NCBI RefSeq assembly: GCF_001306175.1
Contig: NZ_LGKN01000006.1
Location: 248,001-312,000 of the forward strand
Length of the DNA: 64,000 nt
Direction of reading: 5' to 3'
Source of the DNA: Ardenticatena maritima
GTDB lineage: Bacteria; Chloroflexota; Anaerolineae; Ardenticatenales; Ardenticatenaceae
Part shown: one piece after another, positions 35,301-43,561 of the stretch
How the letters are laid out: every line of letters begins with the position of its first letter
Position numbering within the stretch: position 1 is the first letter of the stretch
Made by a program: the position numbers and the translations under genes
The notes under the pieces: generated by a model
What the model was told of the DNA's origin: nothing
The model's database searches: none
What the model saw: only the letters and a program-made list of their open reading frames with translations

Positions 35301-35986
35301 GGTTTCAGTTCCTCTTCGGGGTAGAAGCCGAGCACATTCGGCGCAACCCAACGCACAAAACCGCGCACCTCGGGAGTGATGCGGAACGGGTTCGCCACGT
35401 TGGTTTGTTCCTCAAAACTGGCAAACTGCACCACATCGCGGTTAAACTGCACGACAATGGGGGTTTGCAACGTCACCTCTTCGCTCCCCGCCGGGGGCGA
35501 GACGTTCACCACCGTAATCGCCGCAGGTGTACGCAGTTGTGCGGTAAAGGCTTCGCGCAGGGGCTTGCCGCGGGCGCTTTTAGCGTCTGCGCTCAACGTA
35601 ATGGTGAGCGTGGTCTCCGCAGGCAGCGGCTCGGTAGGGGTGAAAATCAAGCGCTCGCCTTTGCCCGCCGGTTCCCAGCGAAACACCCCTTCCACAGGGG
35701 GCGTGATGCGGAACGCGGCTTCGACACTCGCGTGGTCCATGGGTTGGTCAAATACCAGCACAATCGAATCATGGCGTTCGATGGTCTCTTGCGGCTGAAT
35801 CTCCACGATGGTGGGCGGGGTGGCAGCCACATATTGTTGCCAGACAAACCAAAGACCACCGACGAGTACCACAACACCCATCAGGATGAGGAAGAGTGTT
35901 CGTTTGTTGCGCATCCTTCTTACTCCAACAGGTTGGTTGAGGGGATGAAAGAAGCGACGATGTGTTGAATGTTTATCTTTTTTCAC
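29399..35986 (-). CDS. Bacterial alpha-2-macroglobulin family protein, intact thioester
   Basis: 2195 residues. The N-terminus has one hydrophobic segment (about 29-50) that anchors or exports it. Repeated Ig/MG-like domains follow; five or more Big_5-type units with PxxGxxxVxxxxPIxVxFxxPM patterns fill the first 650 residues. A run of eight glycines near residue 1472-1479 marks a flexible, probably bait-like or hinge region. The thioester CSEQ is intact (Cys about 1703, codons at 30869-30880), followed by the helical thioester domain. Such proteins trap attacking proteases in the envelope and are usually encoded with PBP1C, as here. The start is GTG 35986, overlapping the PBP1C stop by 4 bp; ATG 35914 is an alternative. 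Confidence 0.92.
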   Translation of the reverse strand: MKKDKHSTHRRFFHPLNQPVGVRRMRNKRTLFLILMGVVVLVGGLWFVWQQYVAATPPTIVEIQPQETIERHDSIVLVFDQPMDHASVEAAFRITPPVEGVFRWEPAGKGERLIFTPTEPLPAETTLTITLSADAKSARGKPLREAFTAQLRTPAAITVVNVSPPAGSEEVTLQTPIVVQFNRDVVQFASFEEQTNVANPFRITPEVRGFVRWVAPNVLGFYPEEELKPGTTYTVRLDPSIAPGIALDEPLEWSFTTAGVGVLASIPFDGAAEVDVGTSITVILSAPPDDPDAFAEAFSVRDAESGQEVEGVLAWETETRLVFTPTTALAPDTTYEIVIEPTGVAARSLAEYRATFTTLSSLHVESVIPEPGTVDVPTDPDETFIAVKFNHPVVPLVGIAQQAGLPVPLTIDPPLEGTGEWVSTSYFVFSPDEPLRIGQTYTVTVPAGLTDTVGTVLAEPFTWHFITEGPHVVQLLPETPMIGATSPITIVFSHPMDAASVAEHLRVQRVVNGEPLPVSLEWPAEDTLVVRPQAPYPYGEKISIMVLDGALGRVGGVMRKTFTEERHVAPVPRVIGFPEGKSIKPYEPIQLAFNAPMDLEALRSAITITPDPGKYWLDTMFAPHETRRWRYTLRPHSGWEAGQVYTMTIGTTAASIYGDRLEEPVRFTFRVEDLPPLVELIGADYRFAMFSTVTDTVQIVRVRNVERVEMNVYALSENQFFNLVNSFWNLNNPFATDQEPVATWTLDTSQSPRNEANLYKTRVPPEGALEPGLYVFSATAYRTLDDGTLKEVEHDNRFAVVSPYNVLLKVGPQDALVWVTNLADGASASGLHVKLYAQREKMARIGEGETDEDGLLHLTFDETRIGWETVWAVVLDADGRPVGLTSSDWYEGAEPWLFNIDRDLSLPPLRGTIYTDRPIYRPGQRVYFRGVVWSDQDAIYTPLAGETALLTILDPQRETLERRQITLSPFGTFSGEFELNADAPLGSYSIELALGDGYDRIWGTFGVIEYRLPEFEVQVTPAAPEVKQGEPLSATIQANYFFGGAVANGRVNWRILQAPYYFDGGLPGYWSWRDSDDERDWYFFFFREEQEVLASGSAELDEQGTYHLDVPTIFPETTQAVRLTIEADVSDASNAVVSGRGSVVVHPGDFYIGLRARTFVGEVGEPITFDVRTLTPQREPFGNADIELTLARREWYSVQVEDENGATYWTTRFTDTVESVERVRTDAEGQATVSFTPTFGGVYTVLATGRDAQGREIRSRAFVWVSSGNYVGWRTENNRRMDLVADQREYAPGDTAHILVPTPYTGMKALVTVERATIRRAWIVDLPTNSTMIEVPLDAMDAPNVYVSVTALKSAADGHLPDIRLGYINLPVALTEQTLQVEVIPDPEPPFEPRQTVTFTLRATTHDGAPVPNVEFSAAMVDKALLSLAEDPNPDLMKTFYDKRPLSIQTGGSLFINVDIVSRDLAPEAKGGGGGGGGMALPLNVRENFQETAFWQADLRTDERGEVRFSVTLPDNLTTWVLAVRGVTQDGRVAQTTYETLTTRIFFVRPVAPRFFVVGDHALLKAIVHNNTSEPLTTTVAFSAEGLTVAGETTRQVVIQPNSAQTALFEVDVPYGETARMLFHAVAPGYEDAVALTVPVYHRTTPSVVATAGQVRQGQVVERFILPPDTDPTQGGLTVEIAPSLAGLTQSSLEYLRTYPYACSEQVVSSFLPNIMTYRALHDAGLVRTDLEPSLRANINLAVQRLIHTQNRDGGWGWWYPEGSRPWLTAYALLGLHYAKEAGFNVPDRVLERAQSYLTNVVERTSNDERPFVLDTRAFILYVLAERGDVDTGRLVALYDKRDLLGNDGLAFLTMALAHAGDEQAERVQSLVTMLTGRALMSATGAHWEESDPDALAMDSSQRTTALVLDALVKTRPNHMLIPETVRWLMNVRRAKAWETTQTTAWAVMALTDYMVASGELQADFAYRVTLNDEVLLEEHVSRDNLLEPRRLERAIKDLLLDEANELVIARTDDGPGRLYYAAWVEYFSNIETVPPLERGIAVSRRYELADPFTFESTGVEVNPEALRVGDVVMVRLTVVAPTTLSYFILEDPLPAGFEAIDPSLLTSSQVAEGPRGQRLDSRSRFWYGDWTRSEIRDEKVALFKTVLRRGTYEYTYLARVTQAGTFTALPAVAYEMYHPEVFGRSASMQVAIGE

Positions 35987-38457
35987 TTCGGCGGCTGAAC
36001 AATAAAACGCACGGTCTCGGTTGTTTTGTCATCCACAACGGCATACACGCTGTGTTCGCCTTCTTGCAGTGTCCAAAACAGAGTGAAAGGCAGTTCGCGG
36101 AAGTGCGCAATTGGCTCGCCGTCAAGCAGGAGAACGCCTGATTGGACGGCGCGCGGAAACGCGCCGGCGACGGTGATGGGAATGCGTTGCACATCACGCG
36201 GGCGGGTTGCTGAAAGGCGGTAGTGGGCGTCGGGATAGGGTGAGGTGATGCTGATGGTGTCATCGTCGGCGAGATGCACAGCCACAGCGCGGCACGATTG
36301 GGTGGGCGGGAGCAGCCAGCCATTTTCTTGCGCCCAGGTTTGCGCTTCGGGCGGCGGCAGGCGGTAGAGCCGCTTGACGAAAGGTCCCTGACACCCTTCA
36401 TCAGCGAGCAACCCTGTGGCGGCGTCAATGGTGAGTTCCACAAACGAGTGGTCGTATTCGGTGGGGGCGTACCCTTCTAGAAACCACTCCAATCGCCGAT
36501 ACGGGCAGAGCGGCGTCGGCAATAAGCCGCTGGCGGTGCAGATTTCGACGCGCACCAGTCCATCGGGCGGGGTGTACCATGTGGGGCGCTGGTCGCGCAG
36601 AACAGTTTGCATGACATCGCGCCAGATGGGTCCCGCGCCATCCACGCCGCTGACGTTTCGCATGGATGAGTTGTCGGTGTTCCCCACCCAGACGCCAACC
36701 ACCAGTTCGGGGGTATAGCCAACCGTCCAGTTATCGCGGAAATCGGTGGTGGTGCCTGTTTTCGCGGCGGCGGGGAACGAAAGCGTGAGGGGGTTGTAGC
36801 GCCCAAAGGCGGGGGCGCGGGCGTCGGGGTCGGCGAGAATGTCGCTGATGAGGAACGCCACGCGCGGGTCAAGCCGTTGTTCGCCGGGCGGGGGCGGCGC
36901 TTCCCACAGCACGCGCCCGCCGCCATCTTCCAGCCGCAAGAGCGCCCGTGTTGGATGCCAGACGCCCAGGGTGGCAAACGTTGCGTAAGCGTTCGTCAGT
37001 TCCAGCAAGGTCACTTCACCGCCGCCCAGCGTCACGGTCAAATCGTAGCGAGCGGGGTCGCTCAGGCTGGTGATGCCGAGCGAACGGGCAACGGCGACCA
37101 TTTTTTCGACGCCAACATACTGCAACACCTTCACCGCCAGCACGTTGTTGCTGGTGGCAAGCGCCTCACGCAGCGAGATAGGTCCTACGTGGCGACGGTC
37201 GAAGTTGACGGGCATGTAGGCTTTGCCGTCGTTGGTGGTAAAAGTGGTCGGCACATCGCTGAGCACCGTAGCGGGGGAAAGCGGTTGCCCGTTGGGGGCG
37301 TGTTGCGGGTCGAACGCGGTGGCGTAGGTAATAGGTTTGAGCGCCGAGCCGGGCTGGCGCGGCATGAGCGCCACGTTCACCGCGCCATCGGTCGCCACAT
37401 CGAAATAATCGCGATTGCCCACCATAGCGAAAATATCGCCCGTTTGGGGGTCGAGCACCACAACGGCGGCGTTGTGGACGTTGCGGTCGAACGAGGCGGT
37501 GGCTTGCAATTCTTCCAGGCGATTGATCACGGCGCGCTGGGCGACATCCTGAATGCCCAGGTCGAGCGTGGTGTACACATGCAGGCTCTGGGTTGCCGCG
37601 CGGGTGTATTCGGCAAACTCGGTTTCCAGTATGTGGAGCACGTACATCACAAAGTGCGGGGCTTCAATCTTGAAGGGGCTGGCGGCAAAATGCAACGTCT
37701 CATGGGCGGCGAGGTCGGCTTCATCGCTGGACAAAAACCCGTTGCGCACCATGAGCCGCAACACAGTGCGCTGGCGTTCACGCGCGGCTTCCAGATTCAC
37801 CAGCGGGTTGTAGAGCGCAGGGGCTTGCGGCAATCCCGCCAGCAACGCGCATTCCGCCGTATCCAGTTCCCACACATGTTTGCCAAAGTAGGCTTGCGCC
37901 GCCGCTTCGATGCCATACGCAAAATTGCCATAGTAAATATCGTTGAGGTAAAAACTCAGTATATCGTCTTTGCCATAGCGGCGTTCAAGTTGCAGCGCCA
38001 AGACCGCTTCGCGCACCTTGCGCCGCCATGTGCGTTCGTAGCGCTCATCACCCAACAAACGCATACGCACCACCTGCTGGGTGATGGTCGAACCACCGGC
38101 CGCCAAACGCCCTTCCCGAAGGTTGAGCCACACAGCACGCCCAATCCCACGCCAATCAATGCCGGGGTGGTGATAAAAACCGGCGTCCTCTGTCGCCAGG
38201 GTGGCGTGTATGCACGCCTCAGGAACACGGTCGAGGGAGATGGGGGCGTGTTTGCCTTCTTCGCCCGTGTATTCGTATAAAAGCCAGCCGTGGCGGTCGT
38301 AGATGAAGATGGAAGGGCGCAACACCTGCTCGTTGAGTTGGTCAATTGAGGGGAGGTCGCGGAGCGCCCACCACCAGACTGTGACGGCAACCGCCGCCAC
38401 GGTCACCATGAAAAAAACAGCTATGCGCACGTACACCTTTTTCATGGCACGCCTCAT
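35983..38457 (-). CDS. pbpC: Penicillin-binding protein 1C
   Basis: 824 residues. A single membrane anchor (about 10-30) is followed by the glycosyltransferase GT51 domain (catalytic Glu 90 in [12 protein letters not shown], then GGSTITQQ). The transpeptidase domain has the complete active-site triad: SALK within [11 protein letters not shown], and KTGTT. The C-terminal 100 residues form the beta-rich PBP1C-specific (BiPBP_C) domain. It polymerises and may cross-link peptidoglycan. PBP1C and macroglobulin genes commonly sit together; the pair is thought to repair walls after protease or lysozyme attack, which is inference. ATG 38445 is an alternative start. Confidence 0.95.
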   Translation of the reverse strand: MRRAMKKVYVRIAVFFMVTVAAVAVTVWWWALRDLPSIDQLNEQVLRPSIFIYDRHGWLLYEYTGEEGKHAPISLDRVPEACIHATLATEDAGFYHHPGIDWRGIGRAVWLNLREGRLAAGGSTITQQVVRMRLLGDERYERTWRRKVREAVLALQLERRYGKDDILSFYLNDIYYGNFAYGIEAAAQAYFGKHVWELDTAECALLAGLPQAPALYNPLVNLEAARERQRTVLRLMVRNGFLSSDEADLAAHETLHFAASPFKIEAPHFVMYVLHILETEFAEYTRAATQSLHVYTTLDLGIQDVAQRAVINRLEELQATASFDRNVHNAAVVVLDPQTGDIFAMVGNRDYFDVATDGAVNVALMPRQPGSALKPITYATAFDPQHAPNGQPLSPATVLSDVPTTFTTNDGKAYMPVNFDRRHVGPISLREALATSNNVLAVKVLQYVGVEKMVAVARSLGITSLSDPARYDLTVTLGGGEVTLLELTNAYATFATLGVWHPTRALLRLEDGGGRVLWEAPPPPGEQRLDPRVAFLISDILADPDARAPAFGRYNPLTLSFPAAAKTGTTTDFRDNWTVGYTPELVVGVWVGNTDNSSMRNVSGVDGAGPIWRDVMQTVLRDQRPTWYTPPDGLVRVEICTASGLLPTPLCPYRRLEWFLEGYAPTEYDHSFVELTIDAATGLLADEGCQGPFVKRLYRLPPPEAQTWAQENGWLLPPTQSCRAVAVHLADDDTISITSPYPDAHYRLSATRPRDVQRIPITVAGAFPRAVQSGVLLLDGEPIAHFRELPFTLFWTLQEGEHSVYAVVDDKTTETVRFIVQPPK

Positions 38458-38550
38458 ACACCTTCTGACGAGGAACGGGTTGGGGCTCTCCTCGTGCGGT
38501 GAATGGATTGAAGAAGAGAATGAAGAGCACGAAAAGGGAACAGGAGTAGG

Positions 38551-38787
38551 CTATCGAGCGGTATCGTCCGCGTCAGGATGCTCTTCATTGAGTAGTCGGC
38601 GGGCTTCGTCGGCCAGGTCTGCGGGCACCATCACCTTGACTTGCCCCAGCCCGTCAACCGTGAGACCATAGATGGGACCAACGCTCTCATATTGCAGGAT
38701 GGCGGGAATGCCAAACGCTTCGAGTTTGCTCTTGGCAACTTCGGCTTGTAAAAGTCCCTGTCCGACAAAGACGCATTCCAGTTCCAT
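38551..38787 (-). CDS. Small DUF2007-type protein
   Basis: 78 residues. The pattern FVGQGLLQAEVAKSKLEAFGIPA, ending in a short beta segment and VMVPADLADEARRLL, is that of DUF2007, a ferredoxin-like fold once called a putative signal-transducing protein. The acidic tail EEHPDADD is typical. No enzymatic residues are seen. The ATG at 38787 has GGAGAAGG upstream and a plausible divergent promoter shared with malQ. Confidence 0.75.
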   Translation of the reverse strand: MELECVFVGQGLLQAEVAKSKLEAFGIPAILQYESVGPIYGLTVDGLGQVKVMVPADLADEARRLLNEEHPDADDTAR

Positions 38788-38820
38788 ATCGCCTTCTCCA
38801 AAGATAGAAAGCCAGCTCGT

Positions 38821-38848
38821 ATTATGGCGCATGAGGATAAAAACGCAA
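38821..38848 (-). promoter_or_regulatory. Promoter candidate for the DUF2007 gene
   Basis: Minus strand: TTGCGT (38848-38843), 16-bp spacer, CATAAT (38826-38821). Confidence 0.4.
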
Positions 38849-38881
38849 ACACCTGCACCAATGAAAGGCGCAAAAGCCGAT

Positions 38882-38910
38882 TTGAAATTCCAGGCATTTG
38901 CTGGTACACT
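38882..38910 (+). promoter_or_regulatory. Sigma70-type promoter for malQ
   Basis: TTGAAA (38882-38887), 17-bp spacer, TACACT (38905-38910), leaving a leader of about 55 nt. Confidence 0.55.
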
Positions 38911-38970
38911 GCCGACACACGCATTTGAGAACGTTCCCAAAAAATCTCATCAAAATATGTGAGGGACACC

Positions 38971-40470
38971 ATGAACTTACAACGTGCCATGGGCTTGCTT
39001 TTGCATCCCACTTCTTTGCCGGGGCGCTACGGCATTGGCGAAATCAACGAAATGGCGTATCGCTGGGTGGATACGCTGGTGCGCGCACGCCAGCGTATCT
39101 GGCAAATTCTGCCCCTGGGACCAACAGGGTTTGGAGATTCCCCCTATCAAACCCACTCCGCTTTTGCCGGCAATCCCTTACTGATAGACCTGGAATCGTT
39201 AGCCAACCGCGGCTATATCGCGCCTGAGGCGCTTGCCAATGCGCCCGACTTTCCGGCGCACGAAGTGGATTACGGCGGTGTGATTGCCTGGAAGAAACCC
39301 CTCTTGCGCGAAGCCTTTGACCGCTTTGACCGCATGGCGGACGAACAGGAACGCGCCAATTTTGAAGCGTTTTGCGCCGAACATGACGGCGAATGGCTGC
39401 ACGATTACGCGCTCTTCATGGCGCTCAAAAGCCATTTTGGCGGCGGTCCGTGGAACGAGTGGCCTGTGGAAGTCCGCCGCCGTGAGCCTGAAGCGTTGCT
39501 GCATTACAGCATGCGGCTGGCGGGCGATATCATGGCGCACAAATTCCAGCAATATCTCTTCTTCCGCCAATGGTCGGCACTGAAAGCCTACGCCAACGAG
39601 CGCGGCGTGCTCATCATGGGCGATATTCCGATTTATGTCGCCTACGATAGCGCCGACGTCTGGGCAAACCAACACCTTTTCTGTCTCGATGAAGACGGGT
39701 TGCCCATCGAAGTCGCCGGCGTGCCGCCCGACTATTTCAGCGAAACAGGGCAGTTGTGGGGCAACCCGCTCTACCGGTGGGATGTCATGGCGTCCCAAAA
39801 CTTCGCCTGGTGGGTTGCGCGTGTGCGCCACACCCTGCGCACCGTAGACGTCATTCGCCTGGACCATTTCCGCGGGTTTGAAGCCTACTGGGCAGTGCCC
39901 TACGGCGAACCCACCGCCGTCAATGGGCGCTGGGTGAAGGGTCCCGGTGCGACGCTCTTCAACACGTTGAAACTGGCGCTGGGCGATGTGCCCTTCATCG
40001 CCGAAGACCTGGGCATGATTACGCCCGAAGTTGTTGCCCTGCGCGACCGCTTTGGGTTCCCGGGAATGCGCATTTTGCAGTTTGCCTTCGACGACGGCCC
40101 CGCAAACGAACACTTGCCGCACAACTACACCAAGCCCATGGTGGTGTACACCGGCACGCACGACAACGACACAACCCGCGGCTGGTACGAACAAGCCACG
40201 CCGCACGAACGCGAGATGCTACGCCGCTACCTCGGCTATCAACCCGACGATGTGGCGTGGGCGCTCATGCGCCTGGGGGCGCAATCGCCGGCGGTCTGGG
40301 CGATTTTCCCCGTGCAAGATGTGCTCTCGCTTGGCTCGGAAGCCCGCATGAACTATCCGGGACGCCCCGGTGGCAACTGGCGCTGGCGGCTGCTCCCCGA
40401 CGCGCTGACGCAAGGTCATTTGGACGGATTGGCGGAATTGGCGACACTCTACGGACGTGCGCCCGCGTAA
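38971..40470 (+). CDS. malQ: 4-alpha-glucanotransferase (amylomaltase)
   Basis: 499 residues, GH77. It transfers alpha-1,4-glucan segments in maltodextrin or glycogen use. Family signatures: SPYQTHSAFAGNPLLID (about 51-67, within GFGDSPYQ), DIPIYVAYDSADVW (about 215-228), RLDHFRGFEAYW with the nucleophile Asp (about 298), the acid/base Glu in EDLGMITPEV, and YTGTHDNDT with the stabilising Asp. ATG 38971 follows GAGGGA. It is a single gene with its own promoter and terminator. Confidence 0.96.
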   Translation: MNLQRAMGLLLHPTSLPGRYGIGEINEMAYRWVDTLVRARQRIWQILPLGPTGFGDSPYQTHSAFAGNPLLIDLESLANRGYIAPEALANAPDFPAHEVDYGGVIAWKKPLLREAFDRFDRMADEQERANFEAFCAEHDGEWLHDYALFMALKSHFGGGPWNEWPVEVRRREPEALLHYSMRLAGDIMAHKFQQYLFFRQWSALKAYANERGVLIMGDIPIYVAYDSADVWANQHLFCLDEDGLPIEVAGVPPDYFSETGQLWGNPLYRWDVMASQNFAWWVARVRHTLRTVDVIRLDHFRGFEAYWAVPYGEPTAVNGRWVKGPGATLFNTLKLALGDVPFIAEDLGMITPEVVALRDRFGFPGMRILQFAFDDGPANEHLPHNYTKPMVVYTGTHDNDTTRGWYEQATPHEREMLRRYLGYQPDDVAWALMRLGAQSPAVWAIFPVQDVLSLGSEARMNYPGRPGGNWRWRLLPDALTQGHLDGLAELATLYGRAPA

Positions 40471-40492
40471 GCCTGCGTACAGATGAACACGA

Positions 40493-40519
40493 GGGCACGG
40501 TGCACGCCGTGCCCTTTTT
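40493..40519 (+). terminator. Terminator after malQ
   Basis: GGGCACGG / CCGTGCCC with a 6-nt loop, then TTTTT, 23 bp past the stop. Confidence 0.85.
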
Positions 40520-40542
40520 GAATGGGGAGAGGGTGAAACAAG

Positions 40543-41808
40543 ATGAAACGCTTCTCGCGTTTTGCCGCACTCAACTATCGTGATTTTCGCCTGCTCTGGT
40601 TCGGGCAGTTGGTTTCCACGCTTGGCTCACAAATGCAACAAGCCGCCGTGAGTTGGCACATTTTCACGTTGCTTCAGGGGCAACGCCACACCCTGCACGT
40701 GTTGGGGCGCACCTTTGACATTGGAGTAGATGCGCTCGGTTTGGGCGCGTTGGGGTTGGTGCGTGTGGTCCCGATTGTGGTGTTTGCCCTGTTGGGGGGC
40801 ATGCTTGCCGATGCGATTGACCGCCGACGGCTGATGATGTGGACGCAATCCACCGCCGCACTGTTGGCGTTCATGCTGGCATTCTTCACGTTTAGCGGGC
40901 GCGTGAACGTGCTCACCATCTACCTGCTCACAGCGGCGCTCGCCGCCACCAGCGCCTTTGACAATCCCGCGCGGCAATCGCTCGTCCCCAACCTTGTCCC
41001 GCGTGAACACCTCGCCAACGCCATCAGCCTCAACACGCTCTTGTGGCAAATCGGCACCATCCTTGGGCCGGCGCTGGCGGGCGTCCTGATTGCCCGCTCG
41101 AACATTGGTTGGGTGTACGCGGTCAACGCGCTTTCATTCGGGGCTGTGCTCATAGCGCTCTGGCGGATGCACTACCGGGGGCGCGCCGCAGTGGATTTGA
41201 GCGGGCTCACACTGGACGCCTTCTTGGAAGGCGTGCGCTTCACATATCGCACCCGTCTCATTTGGAGCACCATGCTGCTGGACTTCTTCGCTACCTTCTT
41301 CTCATCAGCACGCACCATGTTGCCCCTGGTCGCTAGCGAGATTTTGCACGTTGGCCCGACGGGCTACGGCATTCTGGCGACCGCGCAAGCCGTGGGCGCA
41401 CTGATTGCGGGGTTGGTGCTTTCACTCCGCCGCCAGATTCGGCACCAAGGGTTGGTCTTGCTGTCGAGCGTGGCGGTGTACGGCGCGGCGACCGCCTTCT
41501 TCGGGCTTTCGACCGTCTTCTGGCTTTCGTATCTCTTCTTTGCGCTCACCGGCGCCGCCGACACGGTTTCAACCGTTATTCGGGGCACGCTCCGCCAGGT
41601 GCTCACGCCCGACCACCTGCGCGGGCGCATGACCTCGGTGAACATGGTCTTTTTCATGGGCGGGCCACAACTGGGCGAACTGGAAGCCGGATTGGTGGCG
41701 TCGTGGTTGGGTGTATCGTTCGCCATTGTCTCCGGCGGGCTGGCAACGGTGCTTTTGACGTTGTGGGTGGCGTGGAAATACCCGGCACTCCGACGATATG
41801 ACGGGTAG
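40543..41808 (+). CDS. MFS exporter (EntS/MFS_3-like)
   Basis: 421 residues with about 12 hydrophobic spans. The N-terminal FRLLWFGQLVSTLGSQMQQ is characteristic of the enterobactin-exporter-like MFS_3 branch. The motif-A-like GGMLADAIDRRRLMM (about 85-99) is clear, and DNPARQSLVPNLVPREHLANA (about 142-162) is conserved in this branch. It would export a small molecule with proton coupling; substrate unknown. An insertion in the first loop (GQRHTLHVLGRTFDIG) lengthens the usual periplasmic segment. It has GAGGGTG upstream of the ATG. Confidence 0.85.
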   Translation: MKRFSRFAALNYRDFRLLWFGQLVSTLGSQMQQAAVSWHIFTLLQGQRHTLHVLGRTFDIGVDALGLGALGLVRVVPIVVFALLGGMLADAIDRRRLMMWTQSTAALLAFMLAFFTFSGRVNVLTIYLLTAALAATSAFDNPARQSLVPNLVPREHLANAISLNTLLWQIGTILGPALAGVLIARSNIGWVYAVNALSFGAVLIALWRMHYRGRAAVDLSGLTLDAFLEGVRFTYRTRLIWSTMLLDFFATFFSSARTMLPLVASEILHVGPTGYGILATAQAVGALIAGLVLSLRRQIRHQGLVLLSSVAVYGAATAFFGLSTVFWLSYLFFALTGAADTVSTVIRGTLRQVLTPDHLRGRMTSVNMVFFMGGPQLGELEAGLVASWLGVSFAIVSGGLATVLLTLWVAWKYPALRRYDG

Positions 41809-41812
41809 GGGC

Positions 41813-41841
41813 TTGTATCCTTCCCGGCTCTCTCCTATAAT
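41813..41841 (+). promoter_or_regulatory. Sigma70 promoter for the PP2C operon
   Basis: TTGTAT (41813-41818), 17-bp spacer, TATAAT (41836-41841). The predicted start near 41848 supports the GTG at 41874 as first codon, with a 26-nt leader that carries GGGAG. Confidence 0.7.
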
Positions 41842-41873
41842 CCGCCACCACCGCAAACATGGGAGCGAGAAGC

Positions 41874-42440
41874 GTGCCGAACCGATTGGATACGAATGCT
41901 GCCCTTTTGTTCGCCAGTCTCACACTGGTGATTTTGTTAGGGGTCGCTACACTGGGGTATGGCTTGCTGGTGGCGGCTTCATTGGGTGAAGTCGCGTATG
42001 TGGCCGCGCCCACCGCCACCCCTTCCCCCCCCGCCTTGCCCACCCGCCCGAACGGGTTTTTCTTGCCGAACCGCGAAACGCCGCCCACGCCATCGCTCAC
42101 AGCGGAAGCCGACGCCACGCCAACGACAACACCGGCGGCAACACCGCCCCCCACACGTCCAACCAGCACGGTCGCGCCCACGTCGCCAACGCCCTCAACC
42201 GCGCCCATCAACACCGCCACCGCCACAGCGCAACCAACGGCAACCACGGCGTCAGGGGGAACGCGCGCTTCCCCCACAGCGTCGCCGACGCAGACGCCGA
42301 TACCCACCGCCACACCCGACGCCTACCCGGCGCCGCAAACCACGCCATTCCCCACCGCCACGCTCGACCCGAACGGCGCCTATCCGCCGCCGGGGACACC
42401 CTTCCCAACGTCAACGCCCGTCGCCTATCCGGCGCCATAG
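41874..42440 (+). CDS. Membrane protein with long Thr/Pro-rich tail
   Basis: About 188 residues. One N-terminal membrane span (about 12-38), then an entirely low-complexity extracellular part rich in Thr, Pro, Ala and Ser. It ends in near-repeats PYPAPQTTPFPTA, YPPPGTPFPTS and VAYPAP. No globular domain follows, so the protein is a stalk or a glycosylation scaffold. GTG 41874 is preferred over ATG 41859 because of its GGGAGCGAGAAG ribosome site and the promoter position. It is the first gene of an operon with a PP2C phosphatase starting 20 bp after its stop. Confidence 0.65.
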   Translation: MPNRLDTNAALLFASLTLVILLGVATLGYGLLVAASLGEVAYVAAPTATPSPPALPTRPNGFFLPNRETPPTPSLTAEADATPTTTPAATPPPTRPTSTVAPTSPTPSTAPINTATATAQPTATTASGGTRASPTASPTQTPIPTATPDAYPAPQTTPFPTATLDPNGAYPPPGTPFPTSTPVAYPAP

Positions 42441-42459
42441 TCAGGGAGCAGAGGAAGCC

Positions 42460-43191
42460 ATGCTGGTTGATGCCGCCGCCGCCAAAATCGGAAAATATGC
42501 GTCGCGGGAAAGCGGCGATACGCTGGAAATGATTGAACGCCCCCACGGCGGGCTGTCGTTCGTGCTCGTGGACGGGCAACGCTCGGGGCGCTCCGCCAAA
42601 GCCATCTCGAACCTGGTGGCGCGCAAAGTTGTGGCGTTGCTGGCAGAAGGCGCCCGCGACGGCGTCGCCGCCCGCGCCGCGCATGATTACCTCTACACCT
42701 CGCGCAAAGGCAAAGTGCGCGCCGATTTGCAAATCATTAGCATTGATTTTGAAAGCGATACGCTGGTGCTGACACGCAACACGGAAACGCCGGCGCTCCT
42801 TGTGCAAGAAGAGACCTTTACCTGGCTCGACGAAGCGAGCACGCCCATCGGGCTCTACCGCAAGACACGCCCCAGCATTACGGAACTGCCGCTCCGCCCC
42901 AATCTGGCGGTCATCTGCTTCACCGACGGCGTGCTGGAAGCCGGCGGCAAGCAATTCTCCACCGATGCGATTGCAAACGAACTGCGCGGCTTGTTCACCG
43001 CCCACAACGGCTGGCCCGGTGCGGAACGCGTCGCCAACCATCTGCTCGACCGGGCGCTGGCGCTGGACGGTGGTTTTCCAAAAGATGATTTGAGTGTGAT
43101 GACCATGGCGCTCTTGCCACGCAACGGCGCGCCCGACATTCGGCGGCTCAAAGTGCAATTCCCAGTTCCGCCGCCGGGAGCGCGAAAATGA
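42460..43191 (+). CDS. PP2C/SpoIIE-type serine phosphatase
   Basis: 243 residues covering a compact PPM-type phosphatase domain. Metal-binding motifs: FVLVDGQRSGRSA (about 26-38; DGxGxSG-like), ICFTDGVLEAGG (about 151-162, D-G) and KDDLSVMTMAL (about 214-224, DD). It would remove phosphate from a Ser/Thr protein such as an anti-sigma antagonist, as SpoIIE does. No sensor domain is attached. It overlaps the next gene by 4 bp (ATGA). GAGGAAGCC precedes the ATG. The target is not identifiable here. Confidence 0.85.
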   Translation: MLVDAAAAKIGKYASRESGDTLEMIERPHGGLSFVLVDGQRSGRSAKAISNLVARKVVALLAEGARDGVAARAAHDYLYTSRKGKVRADLQIISIDFESDTLVLTRNTETPALLVQEETFTWLDEASTPIGLYRKTRPSITELPLRPNLAVICFTDGVLEAGGKQFSTDAIANELRGLFTAHNGWPGAERVANHLLDRALALDGGFPKDDLSVMTMALLPRNGAPDIRRLKVQFPVPPPGARK

Positions 43192-43559
43192 CCACCAGAC
43201 GCCCGCGCATTGCCGTCGTGGGACCATGCGCCAGCGGCAAAAGCACGCTGGTACGCCGATTGCGTGCCGAAGGATGGGACGCACGGATGCCGGCGCAAGA
43301 ACATTCCTACGTTCCCGATATGTGGCAACGCCTCAGCAAACCCGACGTGCTCATCTATCTCGACGCGGACAACGAAACCCTGCGCCGCCGTCGTCCGGGC
43401 CACACGCTGAACGATACGTATCTGGCGCAGGAGCGTGAGCGCCTGCAACACGCCTACGCCCACGCCGACTTGATTCTCGACACAACCCACCTTACACCGG
43501 AAGAAGTGTATCAACGTGTGATGGACTTCATCCGGGAAAACACGCTTTCAGGAGCATAG
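43188..43559 (+). CDS. Small P-loop NTPase / kinase-like protein
   Basis: 123 residues. Walker A GPCASGKST (about 12-20), a DVLIYLDAD strand (about 53-61, Walker B-like), and an Arg-rich lid-like RRRRPGH (about 66-72). The layout resembles a miniature adenylate- or shikimate-kinase fold, which is shorter than normal for nucleoside kinases. It overlaps the phosphatase stop by 4 bp and is followed 2 bp later by a HAD phosphatase, so it is translationally coupled. The phosphoryl acceptor is unknown. Confidence 0.75.
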   Translation: MTTRRPRIAVVGPCASGKSTLVRRLRAEGWDARMPAQEHSYVPDMWQRLSKPDVLIYLDADNETLRRRRPGHTLNDTYLAQERERLQHAYAHADLILDTTHLTPEEVYQRVMDFIRENTLSGA

Positions 43560-43561
43560 CC